This document shows, piece after piece, positions 49,461 through 59,100 of a stretch of DNA of 64,000 nt (positions are counted from its first letter, which is position 1; the number at the start of each line of letters is the position of its first letter). The DNA comes from Fen-1254 sp963778945 (lineage in GTDB: Bacteria > Bacteroidota > Ignavibacteria > UBA10030). Position numbers and translations under genes: made by a program. The notes below the pieces were generated by a model. That model did no database searches and was not told the DNA's origin. It worked only from the letters and a program-made list of their open reading frames with translations. Location: NCBI GenBank assembly GCA_963778945.1, contig CAVZWL010000027.1:67569-131568 (forward strand), in the 5' to 3' direction.

Positions 49461-50519
49461 ATGACTCATATCGAAATCCGATGAATGCTTGAATTTTGTT
49501 TCCGAAGTTCTGAATATGCTGAAATCGGCGAATCAGTATGAAAAGGTGCTTTCCTTGATCGTCGATCGTGTTGTCCGGATGTATCATTGTCAAACATGCG
49601 CCATTATACTTGTCGATCCGGCAACGGAGTATTTACAGGTTGCCATAAGTCATGGATTATCGGCAACATTTGAGAATGCATTCCGCCGAAAATTGGCGAC
49701 GGGCGTCATCGGAAAACTCTTATGGACGGGTCAACCGGTCGTGATTGGGCAGAGCGAGACGCCAGCCGGAGCTGGCGGCCGGAGTGCAGCTGGAAGTTCC
49801 GTTCGGTTCATGCCTGTGTGTTCAGATTTCGGCGGATCATCGAACGCTGGGTTATCTCCAGGCAGAGACCAAAGAGAGCGGAATATTTCACGGAAGAGGA
49901 TATTCGCCCCCTGCAGGCGTTTGCGGACTTTGCCGGAGTTGCAGTTAATAAAGCCCGGCTGTACGAGGAAAATCTTCGCCTCGACACGATCGATCACGAC
50001 ACGGGTCTGGATAAATATTCGGCGTTTCTGGAAAAGCTCGGAATCAGTCTTTCGCGGGCACAAGAGACGAAAGAAGATGTAGCATTAATATTAATGGATG
50101 TCGATAATTTCAAGCATATCGCGCTTACATACGGCCATGAAGCTTCCAAGCAACTGCTCAAAGAGTTTGCCTCGATTGTCCGGTCCCATCTGCGGGTCAT
50201 GGATGCTGCGGGAAGGTACGGATTCGACGAGATCGCGATTTTGCGCGAGAAAACTTCGAAAAATGATGCGTTGGAATTTGCGGAAAAAATGCGCAAAGCC
50301 ATAGAAGCAGCGTCGCTGACGGGACACAAAATTCAGACTTCCGTCAGTGTGGGTCTTGCACTGTTTCCGGAACATGCCCGGACTGAAAAGGAATTGTTAT
50401 TGAATGCAAAAGAAGCGCTTTATGAAGCTCAGCGTTCGGGAAGAAACAGGGTCGTGACAGCTCGATCTAAAAAACTGCATCGCTTTCAAGGAGGAGGAAT
50501 GAATCTGAACAAAAAATAA
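49461..50519 (+). CDS. GAF and degenerate GGDEF domain protein (frame breaks)
   Basis: AAGGAG precedes the ATG at 49461. After a one-base break near 49477 the GAF domain reads KVLSLIVDRVVRMYHCQTCA, ISHGLSATFENAF and TGVIGKLLWTGQPVVIG; breaks near 49750 and 49880 carry it through ELAAGVQLEVPFGSCLCVQI, YFTEEDIRPLQAFADFAGVA. The diguanylate-cyclase-like domain follows: DHDTGLDKYSAFLEKLG, LILMDVDNFKHIALTYGHEA and, at the active site, RYGFDEIAIL where RYGGDEFAIL is expected. The second Gly is changed to Phe and the final Phe to Ile, so cyclic-di-GMP synthesis is doubtful; it may be a sensor of nucleotide. The next gene starts 31 bp on, so both are probably one operon. Confidence 0.85.
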
Positions 50520-50550
50520 TTCATGATATACACAAAGTCTGAGAGAAAAT

Positions 50551-52438
50551 ATGCAGAGAACGATTCCGCAATTATTCGAAACCAGCGCCGCACGATTTGC
50601 GTCGAATATCATGATGTGGGAAAAAACAGGAGAACGATATAAAGGAACTACCTACGAGGAAGCAAAAGGCTTGCCCACAATTTTGCCGCAGGCCTTATAA
50701 GCCTGGGGATTGAACGCGGGAGATCGCATTGCGCTGATTGCCGAAGGATGCAACGATTGGGTTATTTCGGAATTGGGCATCCTTTATACCGGTGCCATCA
50801 ATGTTCCGCTGTCTGTTAAGATAGAAGAACTCATCCGACCTCAAGTTCCGTCTGGCGCATTCCGGTTGCCGCATGGTCATTGTCTCGAGAACGCAGCTTG
50901 GCAAAAATCCGGGATGTGAAAAATGATTTGCCCCAGCTTGAAAAAATTATCGTTCTGGACAGCAATGCTGCGCTGCAAGCGGATGAAATTCCATTTGCCG
51001 CGGTCCAGGAAAAAGGGATGCACTATCTGAAAGCATATGAAAAAGAATTTGCAGACCGGTGGCAGTCGATACACGAGAGCGATCCGGCGAATATTTGTTA
51101 TACCTCGGGCACAACGGCAGATCCGAAAGGGATTATTCTAACACATCGAAACTACACGGCAAATACGGAACAGGCCTCTGCAATTTTAATTATTCCGGAG
51201 TATTATTGTTCGCTTCTTATCCTTCCGTGGGATCATTGCTTTGCCCATACTGCCGGAATTTACACGCTCATGTCCAACGGCGCCAGCATGGCTTCCGTGC
51301 AGGTCGGCAAGACGGCTATGGAAACATTGAAAAATATTCCGGTCAATATTAAAGAAACGCGTCCTCATTTTTTACTGAGCGTTCCGTCGCTTGCAAAAAA
51401 TTTTAGAAAGAATATCGAAAAGGGAATCCGGGAGAAAGGAGCCAAAATCGAGAAACTTTTTTGCCATGCTCTCGAAGCGGCGTATGCATATAACGGTATC
51501 GGCTGGGACAAAGGAAAAAACGCATCGCTTGCTAAGAAGCTCGAATATAAACTGTATGATATTCTTTTGTTCAAAAAAGTGACGGGAGAATTTCGGCGGG
51601 CGTCTGGAATTTTTTATCGGCGGCGGGGCATTGCTCGATATCGAACTGCAGCGATTTTTTTATGCTCTCGGTATTCCGATGCTGCAGGGATACGGATTGA
51701 CGGAATCCGCGCCTGTTATTTCCGCCAATGTTCCGCAGCGGCACAAGCTCGGTTCTTCCGGAAGCATCGTGCCGAATTTACAGGTTAAGATATGCGACGA
51801 AGAAGGCAGTGCTCTTCCGGTCGGTCAAAAAGGGGAAATCGTCGTCAAAGGTGAAAATGTGATGGCCGGGTACTGGAAGAACGAACGGGCAACGCAGGAA
51901 ACAATCCGGGATGGATGGCTCCATACCGGCGATCTCGGATATCGTCGATGAAGATAATTTTCTGTATGTCCTGGGACGTGAAAAAAGTCTGCTTATCAGT
52001 CACGATGGTGAAAAATACAGTCCCGAAGGGATCGAGGAAGCGCTTACCGAGAATTCATCCTACATCGATCAGGTGATGCTCTATAATAACCAGTCCCCCT
52101 ATACTGCGGCGCTCATCGTTCCGAACAAAGATGCAATCAAAAATTTTGTGCAGGGACTTGGTCTTTCCCTGCAAACCGATGAAGGACAGGCAGCAGTCCT
52201 GAAACTCCTCGAAGCGGAAGTACTGGCATACCGGCAGGGAGGCAAATATGCGGGGGAATTTCCTGAACGATGGCTGCCGTCGGCGATTGCCGTGCTCGGC
52301 GAAGGTTTTACGGAGCAAAACCGGTTTCTCAACAGCACGCTTAAAATGGTTCGCGGAAGGATAACGGAATATTATAAAGACCGTATCGAGTATATGTTTA
52401 CAGCGGAGGGCAAGGACGTCGTGCAATTATCAGAATAA
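50551..52438 (+). CDS. AMP-dependent acyl-CoA synthetase, second copy (about six frame breaks)
   Basis: ATG at 50551: MQRTIPQLFETSAARFASNI. Breaks near 50670 and 50710 link to GDRIALIAEGCNDWVISELG; a further break before 50880 leads to KNDLPQLEKIIVLDSN and the P-loop ANICYTSGTTADPKGIILTH, then ILPWDHCFAHTAGIYTLMSN. Breaks near 51600 and 51940 connect LQGYGLTESAPVISANVPQR, KGENVMAGYWKNERATQETI, DGWLHTGDLG, DNFLYVLGREKSLLISHDGE and KYSPEGIEEAL. The C-terminal lysine region is FLNSTLKMVRGRITEYYKDR. All AMP-binding motifs are present when joined (~629 residues). It probably acts on long-chain fatty acids. It sits directly after the GAF-GGDEF gene. The number of breaks is high for a gene so well conserved. 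Confidence 0.88.
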
Positions 52439-52503
52439 AATGATTATGAAACGATTGGGATAAGTATGTTGCATTATTGCTTATTCGATTTCGCCGGACA
52501 TCA

Positions 52504-52546
52504 CCGCGGTCACCCTCCAAAGGCGGGCGAGCCGCCGCGGCTACAG
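52504..52546. repeat. dispersed intergenic palindromic repeat, second locus
   Basis: CCGCGGTCACC (52504-52514) and CGCGGCTACAG (52536-52546) flank a core CTCCAAAGGCGGGCGAGCCG. The two outer blocks are identical to those at 9542-9566, where the core is shorter. It stands between the acyl-CoA synthetase and the outer-membrane protein gene. Confidence 0.65.
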
Positions 52547-52590
52547 GTGGAAATAGAGTTTCAGAGATCAATGATTATTTGAACAGTCAT

Positions 52591-53279
52591 CTAAAAAAAT
52601 GATCCGAAATGCAGGACAAGAACGATGCTGCTGAAATCGCGAATGTATCCGTCTTCCAAGACTTCTATGTCCTGCGGAAATTTGGCGAACGTATACTGAA
52701 CGCTTATTCCCCCGATCGCACCGTTTCCAATGCCGAAAAATGCTCCCACACCTATAAATCCTCCAAGCGTATAACGAAGAGTCCCGTATTTCAGACTGGA
52801 AAAAAAGTCTATTTGATCCTGCTCGTATAGTGCCGGCGGTACGTATCGATAATATTGGTCGCATAGGGAGAAACAAACATCATGGTCGGGCCGATACCGG
52901 CCGTTATATACGGACGGAAGCTCTCCATAATATCGTCTTTGAAAAGCCGGTACTGCAAGGAGGCGTGGAGAGGAATCATGAAAAGGCGGTTCTTTTTAAA
53001 CGGTATATAACTGTTTCCCCAAATGTCGTAATATTCTACTTCCGATGGATCTTTAGCATCGGAAATCATGAGCGATATATTCCATGCCAATACATCGTTG
53101 ATCTCCTTGCGGTAAAAGCCGCCCAGACCGAATCCGTTGTCTGAAAAAGCGATATCGATTCCCCATGAACCGGACTGGGAGGGATATGTTACCGGCTGAA
53201 TTAGCCGATGCGAAGCAGGTTCAAAGATGACGGATCGTGTCGGGTTGAGAGGGAATTTGTCCCTAGAGAGATGAAACAA
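52591..53279 (-). CDS. outer-membrane beta-barrel protein (frame broken near 52838; 5' end unclear)
   Basis: The reading frame shows alternating amphipathic strands: GSWGIDIAFSDNGFGLGGFY, VLAWNISLMISDAKDPSEVE, RLFMIPLHASLQYRLFKDD, FRPYITAGIGPTMMFVSPYA, then after the break near 52838 SSLKYGTLRYTLGGFIGVGA, FGIGNGAIGGISVQYTFAKF, and a final DFSSIVLVLHFGSFF with a terminal Phe, the outer-membrane barrel signature. The 5' end as read starts at a TTG (53279) with no signal peptide; in another frame the preceding bases encode FWITALMMCLVSSL, so a further break near 53285 probably hides the true start around 53330. Porin, receptor or assembly role cannot be told. Confidence 0.75.
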
Positions 53280-53378
53280 GACACATCATCAGCGCTGTAA
53301 TCCAAAAGCAGCGCGTCCGGGATGATCGTTTATAGTTTTTCTCTGGACATAGAGTCGCAGCTGCTCCTTTGCGATATT

Positions 53379-54552
53379 TTATGAAACAGAAAATATCGCA
53401 AATTTCAGATATCGGGTTTCCGGCATTGCCGGATGAATCGGATGATCCGGACCGGCGCCGTGGAACTCCAGCAATTGTATCTTTCGTCCGCGTTTGACGG
53501 CCGATTGCTGTATAACATCAAGGAAAGCTTCTTCCATGATGTGATGAGAGCATGAAGCGGTGATGAGGAATCCGCCTTTGTTGATCAGTCCAAGGGCGCG
53601 AGTATGAATTTCCTTGTATCCCTTCAATGCAGTCGCGATGGTCTTTTTGCTTTTTGTAAACGACGGCGGATCGAGTATAACCGCATCAAAGTGATCGTTC
53701 TGGGTGTCGAATTTCTGAAGGAGATCGAAAGCGTCTCCTGTAAGGAACGAAATATTTTCGACCTGATTCAAATGAGCATTCGTCGATGCATGGGCAATGG
53801 CTTGCTCGGAACTATCGACTGCGGTAATTGCTTTTGCGCCGCCTTTTGCCGCGTGCATTGAAAATCCGCCCTCATTGCAGAAACAATCGAGCACATGAGC
53901 GCCGGCGCAATAGCGGCGGATAAATTTTCTGTTTTCCCGCTGATCCAGGAAAAATCCGGTCTTTTGTCCGTTTAAAACATCGACGGAAAATTTTACATCG
54001 TCTTCGGTAATAATGGTTTTCTCGACGGTTCCGCGGAGGACTTTCTTTTCCTGCGGCAGATGTTCCAGTGCGCGTGCCCCTACATCGTTCCTTGCAACGA
54101 TCGCTTTCGGGATGGAACATATCTTCAAGAACGCCGCAGATCAATATCGATATGGGTCTCCATGCCTGCGGAGAGAATTTGCAGGGAAAGGTATTCGTTA
54201 TAGCGGTCGATGATAAGACCGGGCAGAAAATCGCTTTCCCCGTAGACCATGCGATAAGCCGCCGATTCCGGAGCGAACTTCTGCCGGAGAGCGTTTGCCC
54301 TGCAGGATGCGTTTTTCAAAGAAAGCTGGCCGAAATTTCTTCACGATTGGTCGAGAGCAGGCGGAAGGCGATAAGCGAATGGGGATTAAAAAAGCCGACG
54401 CCGAGGAATTTTTCGTCGGCCCGGAGCAATTCCACCACGCTCCCGGATTCAGGATTGCCGCGGAGGGAGGCAATCTCGTTGCTGAAAATCCACAAATGCC
54501 CGGCGGCAATGCGGTGTTCTTCGTTTTTCTTTAGGACTATTTGATTTTTCAT
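53379..54552 (-). CDS. rlmI: RlmI-like 23S rRNA (cytosine-5) methyltransferase (frame breaks)
   Basis: N-terminal PUA domain: IVLKKNEEHRIAAGHLWIFS, NEIASLRGNPESGSVVEL, LGVGFFNPHSLIAFRLLS. Breaks near 54320 and 54140 lead through SAAYRMVYGESDFLPGLIID, RYNEYLSLQILSAGMETH to the methyltransferase half: GTVEKTIITEDDVKFSVDVL, KTGFFLDQRENRKFIRRYCA, VLDCFCNEGGFSMHAAKGGA (SAM-binding), AVILDPPSFTKSKKT (catalytic DPPSF region), and ITASCSHHIMEEAFLDVI with the second cysteine. Joined length ~391 residues, as in RlmI/YccW. It methylates a cytosine of 23S rRNA (C1962 in E. coli). The symbol is by family similarity. Confidence 0.85.
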
Positions 54553-54808
54553 ACTAAAACTTAGAGAGTTTTTAAGGGAGAGTCAAGCAAGAGACAGGAC
54601 GAAGAGTCGATTTCGGCGGAGTTTGTGTATTATCCTAAATTGAATTTGCGGCTTCCTGCAACTCAAGAGTTTTCATCCATATCTCAAGAAAGGAAGTATA
54701 TCACACTTGAGTGACTTCTTCCGTTTTTTGTGCGGGTGTGCCCGCCACAAAAGATTGGCGGGTAAATGATTTACGATTGGGGAATGCACATTCCAACAAT
54801 GGACTTAG

Positions 54809-55426
54809 TTACACTTTGTTTGCTAAATCCAGTTGGAATGGCAGTTCACATTGAACGGTTTTTCGTTCTATCATCTTCGATGCAATATTTTGAATCGTGC
54901 TTCTTACAGTGCTTGATTGTATGCACATGATCTGTGCAATTTCATAGTCTTGATAACCATTCATTTTCATTTGCAGGATGGTTTGCTTGTTGGTGTGTAA
55001 CGATGCAAGCCGTTCTTGATATTCGAGGCGAAATGATATTTCTTCCTCAAGGTTTTTATCATCTTTTATTGATTCGGCAAATGTTTCGTTTGATTCGATA
55101 TTCAAAGGATTGTCGATGGAATACAATTCTAATTTTCCTTCGTAGTAATTTCGCTTGTTGAATACATCTTTTTTAGGTGTGCGTGAATCTCCTCTCATTT
55201 CAAGCTGAACTTCCGGTTTTCGTAATTTCATAAAATGAATGAGAAGCGGGAGACTCATGATTGTGCCTTGATCTGCTTTTCTCTTGAATTCTTCATACGC
55301 AAGTATGACAAGGTCTTGAACTTTATCATCGTATTGAGGATTGCGTTTATCCAGCATTCTGGAAGCTGCTGCATACAGAGTGTTGGAATACAATTGGAAT
55401 TGTGAATTGATTGAACTTTGTGACAT
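54809..55426 (-). CDS. sigma-70 region-4/LuxR-like HTH regulator
   Basis: 205 residues from the ATG at 55426, which has GGAGG nine bases upstream; the frame is open further but without a better start. The C-terminal part NKQTILQMKMNGYQDYEIAQ IM then SSTVRSTIQNIASKMIERK is a helix-turn-helix like sigma-70 region 4. The first half (LYAAASRMLDKRNPQYDDKV) is helical and resembles region 2 only faintly. It may be an autonomous transcription regulator or a degenerate sigma factor. It lies at the left edge of the accessory region, with 760 bp of strongly structured, gene-free DNA directly upstream of its start, which could be its own long leader. Confidence 0.65.
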   Translation of the reverse strand: MSQSSINSQFQLYSNTLYAAASRMLDKRNPQYDDKVQDLVILAYEEFKRKADQGTIMSLPLLIHFMKLRKPEVQLEMRGDSRTPKKDVFNKRNYYEGKLELYSIDNPLNIESNETFAESIKDDKNLEEEISFRLEYQERLASLHTNKQTILQMKMNGYQDYEIAQIMCIQSSTVRSTIQNIASKMIERKTVQCELPFQLDLANKV

Positions 55427-55453
55427 AACGACCTCCATTGGTTCATGAAAAAA

Positions 55454-55852
55454 AATCATGACCGCTGATAGAGATCCTGTCCGCCGAAGGCGGACTTTTT
55501 TATGTAAGCCCGAAGTCAAGGGTCGTGAAAAATATTTTGGGGGAACGCCGGTGAAACTGCTTGAAAAGCAGTTGTCAAACTACATGACGGAGTGAAACGA
55601 CGGCGTGGAGTTTGTCACCGGATAGTTCCCCTCAAAAGAATGAAGTTTGTGTAACAATCTTCATTCACGGAGGGGGAACCAAAATATTTTAGCGAGCAGT
55701 GATATAGTGGAACGGAATGAGTTTACGAATGAGTGGAGGGAATGATTGCGAGCGTTCACGATTTAAAGTGACGACCAAAGGGAGGAATGACTTGCCCTTG
55801 ACGGAGGGCTATGATTTATCAAGTGCATATTTCAACTTCAGCGGTCATGATT
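55454..55852. ncRNA. candidate large structured element with nested long-range helices
   Basis: A perfect 15-bp inverted repeat AATCATGACCGCTGA (55454-55468) / TCAGCGGTCATGATT (55838-55852) encloses further nested helices: AGCCC-GAA-GTCAAGGG (55507-55522) with CCCTTGAC-GGA-GGGCT (55795-55810); TCGTGAA (55523-55529) with TTCACGA (55755-55761); AAAATATTTTGG (55529-55540) with CCAAAATATTTT (55679-55690); GGGAAC (55541-55546) with GTTCCC (55625-55630); CCGGTG (55548-55553) with CACCGG (55616-55621); CAAACTACATG (55576-55586) with CGTGGAGTTTG (55604-55614); and hairpin ACTGCTT/AAGCAGT (55556-55572). A GAA/GGA internal loop allows tandem G-A pairs if the plus strand is the RNA. A terminator-like hairpin GTCCGCC/GGCGGAC plus six T at 55479-55500 argues that a plus-strand RNA would start after it. 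No match to a named RNA; a DNA cruciform or MITE is the alternative. Confidence 0.55.
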
Positions 55853-55897
55853 CAAGAGGTTGGAGATATTTCAATCTGGTAGTTTTGCTTTTATAAA

Positions 55898-56120
55898 GGC
55901 ACTTGCACACGAAGCGATTCAATAAAAGCTAATAAATTCTCGCTGAGTGTGTATGTGCCGCGTGACGGAAAACGGCACTTACGACCGTGTCAACGGGAGT
56001 GTGCCATTTACCAAAAAAGTGCTTGTGAGTGAGTCCCGCCCAAAGGTGAAGCACGGCGGGCAGGGTTGCGGTGAAGGATGCGGTTCGATTCTTATACCAA
56101 ATGTATACGCACTGAACCGC
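55898..56120. other. second stem-rich gene-free block with alternative pairings
   Basis: GGCAC..CACAC (55898-55910) can pair with GTGTG..GTGCC (55947-55959), while GTGCCG (55955-55960) can instead pair with CGGCAC (55973-55978): the two use the same bases. CCCGCC (56035-56040) pairs with GGCGGG (56055-56060) and GCGGTTC (56080-56086) with GAACCGC (56114-56120). No coding frame is convincing. It may be part of the same transcript as the element at 55454-55852. Confidence 0.4.
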
Positions 56121-56185
56121 ACAGGAACGAATCAGGCACAAATCTATTAATTCAATAATTGGATAAATTGAGCTGATTTGCCTGC

Positions 56186-59100
56186 CTAAGAGTCTACCAA
56201 TTTCTTTGCAAGATTTGATGCTTCTATGAAAGAGATTTTCTCCGTCTTATTCATATAGTATGTTCGCTCAAGAGTTTGCAAGTAATTATAAAGGAATCTC
56301 ACATTATCATTTTTTGCTATATTCACATCGATGAAATTCTTCACGACATTTGATATTTCTTCGTAACAGTCAGATTCTATTGCGATTGTCCTGAGCATGT
56401 CAAGAATAGTGGAATCCAACCGATAAAAATCATCTTGAACAAACTGGGGATCAAGAGCAATTTCTAACAAATTGATAAGTATTGGAATTGCCTGTTTTGT
56501 TTTAATCTTGCGAATTACTGAACCTTCAATGGGGTCAGAGATGTTTCTTTTAATACTTTTAATTCTTTCTACATAGTAGACCAAGCCTTCTAAATCCTGC
56601 AATTCAATAAGTAACCCTGCTGCTCTCATTCCATCTTTTTCGGATCCATTCTGCATTATCTTTCTTAATTCTTTTCCAATAAATACTGCGTCTCGAACAA
56701 CAAGCTCTCGGGCGATTTTCCATTTTAGGTCGTCAGTGACTATCACGAACAATTTCCGCATTTCTTCTGTCGTATCTTCAATTGAAGCCAAAACAGTGAG
56801 CGCCGTTTGTCGAACATCCTCGGGAAGATCCAAGTCAGTTACAGTCTGCGCTGCATAAGGAATCACCTCCATTAATTTGTGTCTGCCACAAAAGTCCAGA
56901 TGATTCTTGAGAACGTCATCAATATAGATTCCATGCGCAAAGTTCTGTAGAACTCTTTCAACCATTTTTGATAAATCAACCATTTTTTCCAGGTACTTAA
57001 TCCCATGCATTTGCGTTCCGTCAACCCAATCAAAAGAAATCATATCTAGAAGAATCGCCTCGGGATATTTCAAGTCAAATTTCCTAAGAAAATACCAGAG
57101 TAAAATCGCTCTACTATCTCCAGTAGCATGACTGTTTTCTCTTCTCGTTAATGCCTTCCGGAAATCCACTTTTTGTCAAGTTGTCGAGGCACCATTTTTC
57201 TATTTTAGCTTTCTGGTCGATTGTGAGTTCCATAGACCGATTTGAAGACATGAAATAATGGACTTTTGAGAATGCGAAGAATTCCCAGTCGCTTTTGAGA
57301 ATAATCTCTTGAACTTTGTCGAATCCCTTTGGATTGACGCGAACCATCTCTGTCAACGTCTGTAAAGCAAGCTCTGAAAAATACGGATTATCCCACCGCT
57401 TTCTTCGGAGTTGGTGAAGGTCCTCTTCAGAAATTATGTCCTTACCTTCTGTCAAATAGATGGTTTTTATTGCCTCCAAGAACCGATCTCTTTCAAAAAG
57501 CAGTTCTATATCATGCTGGAATTTCTTTTTTCGTTCCGTCTCGTAATCTCTCTGGGGAGGTAGGATAAACTGGTTTCCTGTTCTTTTATTGACGATCTCA
57601 AGAAAGCGATCGTACATTAAGCGATTCTGCCATCCTATGAAGTTCCGAATGCGCCAAATGTCGTCAGCAGGAAGTCGACCCGCTATAAACTCATCTACAA
57701 CAATCTGAGCAGTCTCTTCATCTAGTATACTTGCTACCGGGATGTACCAATCAGGATCATCCTTTCGTGATGCAAAGATATTGACAAACGCCATTTTTCT
57801 GGTAGCCGTTAAGTCAAAAAATCTTCTGACGATTTCGGCTTCTTTTTCTTGGTGCTCTGATTGCAGAACTATAAAGAGTCGCAGTGTTGTATCGTAGATT
57901 GAACCATTATGATTGAAGGCAATCGCAGCGTTCTCGACTATTTTCATGAGCGCATCCGTCATAAATGTATCTTGTATTTCATGCGGATTGTCAGCAAAGA
58001 ACATAATCACCTTTTCGATGGCGGCCGGATCAGTGACAGTTTCTAATCCTTCCTTTAAATGATAACTCTCATCCCCAAGCCTGACATCCTTCTCTTGAAT
58101 CATAATACGGACGTACTTCAATCCCTCAAGGAAAATGTCAACGTAATCATCGACAAACATTCCTGTATAAATATAATAATAGAGGAATGATCTAATCCAT
58201 GTTTCATCTGAATCTCTTAGAAGCCCAACGACCTGTTTAATAACATCCTTGGAGATAAATCCAAGGTCAGCAAGAGCCAATAAACCATGTGCAGTGAGAT
58301 GAGGATCCTTATCGCCTATTGTAATAATATTCATTAATAACTTTAACACTTTTTTGTGTAAGTCATAAGGAATAGTCATAAAGCGAAGAATATCTACTAT
58401 ATCAACAAGGACAGTAGAATCATTTGTAGTTCCAGCTTGGTGCAATAAAAACTCAACGGCTTCCTTCGAATCTGCAAATCTCCCCAGATCGCCTGCAGAG
58501 TATTCATTCCTTCGAATAAGGATTCGTTTGGCCTTATAGTCGTTAAAGATTGAAGCGAACACCTCCATCCTCTGAGAGAGATCGATCCTATCCGGTTCGA
58601 ACTTCACGATGAGATCAGGAGCCGTCATTTTCATCCACTGCAGGAAAGCAGTAAGAACATCGCGATTTGCGGCAAGCTGACTGAAGATAAAGGCTAAGGT
58701 ATTAGACCATGATGGTTTGATTTTTGCAAAGTCGGGAGCAAAGGCAGTTACTTTCTTTATAATATTCAGATCATGCCTCGACAGGACTCGCGCCGCGATA
58801 AATTCCTGAAAGCTGTTATGCTCAAATTGCCATGTAACAAATTCTCCTTCAACTTTCCGCAACAGACCTGATCTGAGGAGAACGGCATGATTAGCCTCAT
58901 TAGATATCAAAGTTTGGAACTCTTCATCCGAGATGTAGTTCCGCGCAAGTATTTCCATTGTTAGCGCTAGATGCTCACATGCCTTGACAATGATAAGACG
59001 TCTTTCATCCGATCCAGGAAATTTCTCATCGTCTTTAGCTAGATGAAGGTCTATCAATGCTTCAATCAACTGTATAGTTGATTCCGGTATTGCTCCGGTT

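Noticed and set aside
41405..54552. Programmed ribosomal frameshifting as the cause of the breaks
   Set aside because: Too many breaks, in both shift directions, mostly without slippery heptamers; indel artefacts or decay explain them better.
54692..54729. GGAAG..CTTCC hairpin followed by six T on the plus strand
   Set aside because: No plus-strand gene ends nearby, the stem has a large internal loop; not supported as a terminator.
55454..55852. Retron msr-msd RNA for the PtuAB-like pair
   Set aside because: The inverted repeat ends look like retron a1/a2, but no reverse transcriptase is encoded in the window and the element is 4.4 kb from the pair beyond the TIR-NACHT gene.
56080..56092. 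GGTTCGATTC resembling a tRNA T-loop
   Set aside because: No acceptor, D or anticodon stem can be built around it; it is part of other hairpins.
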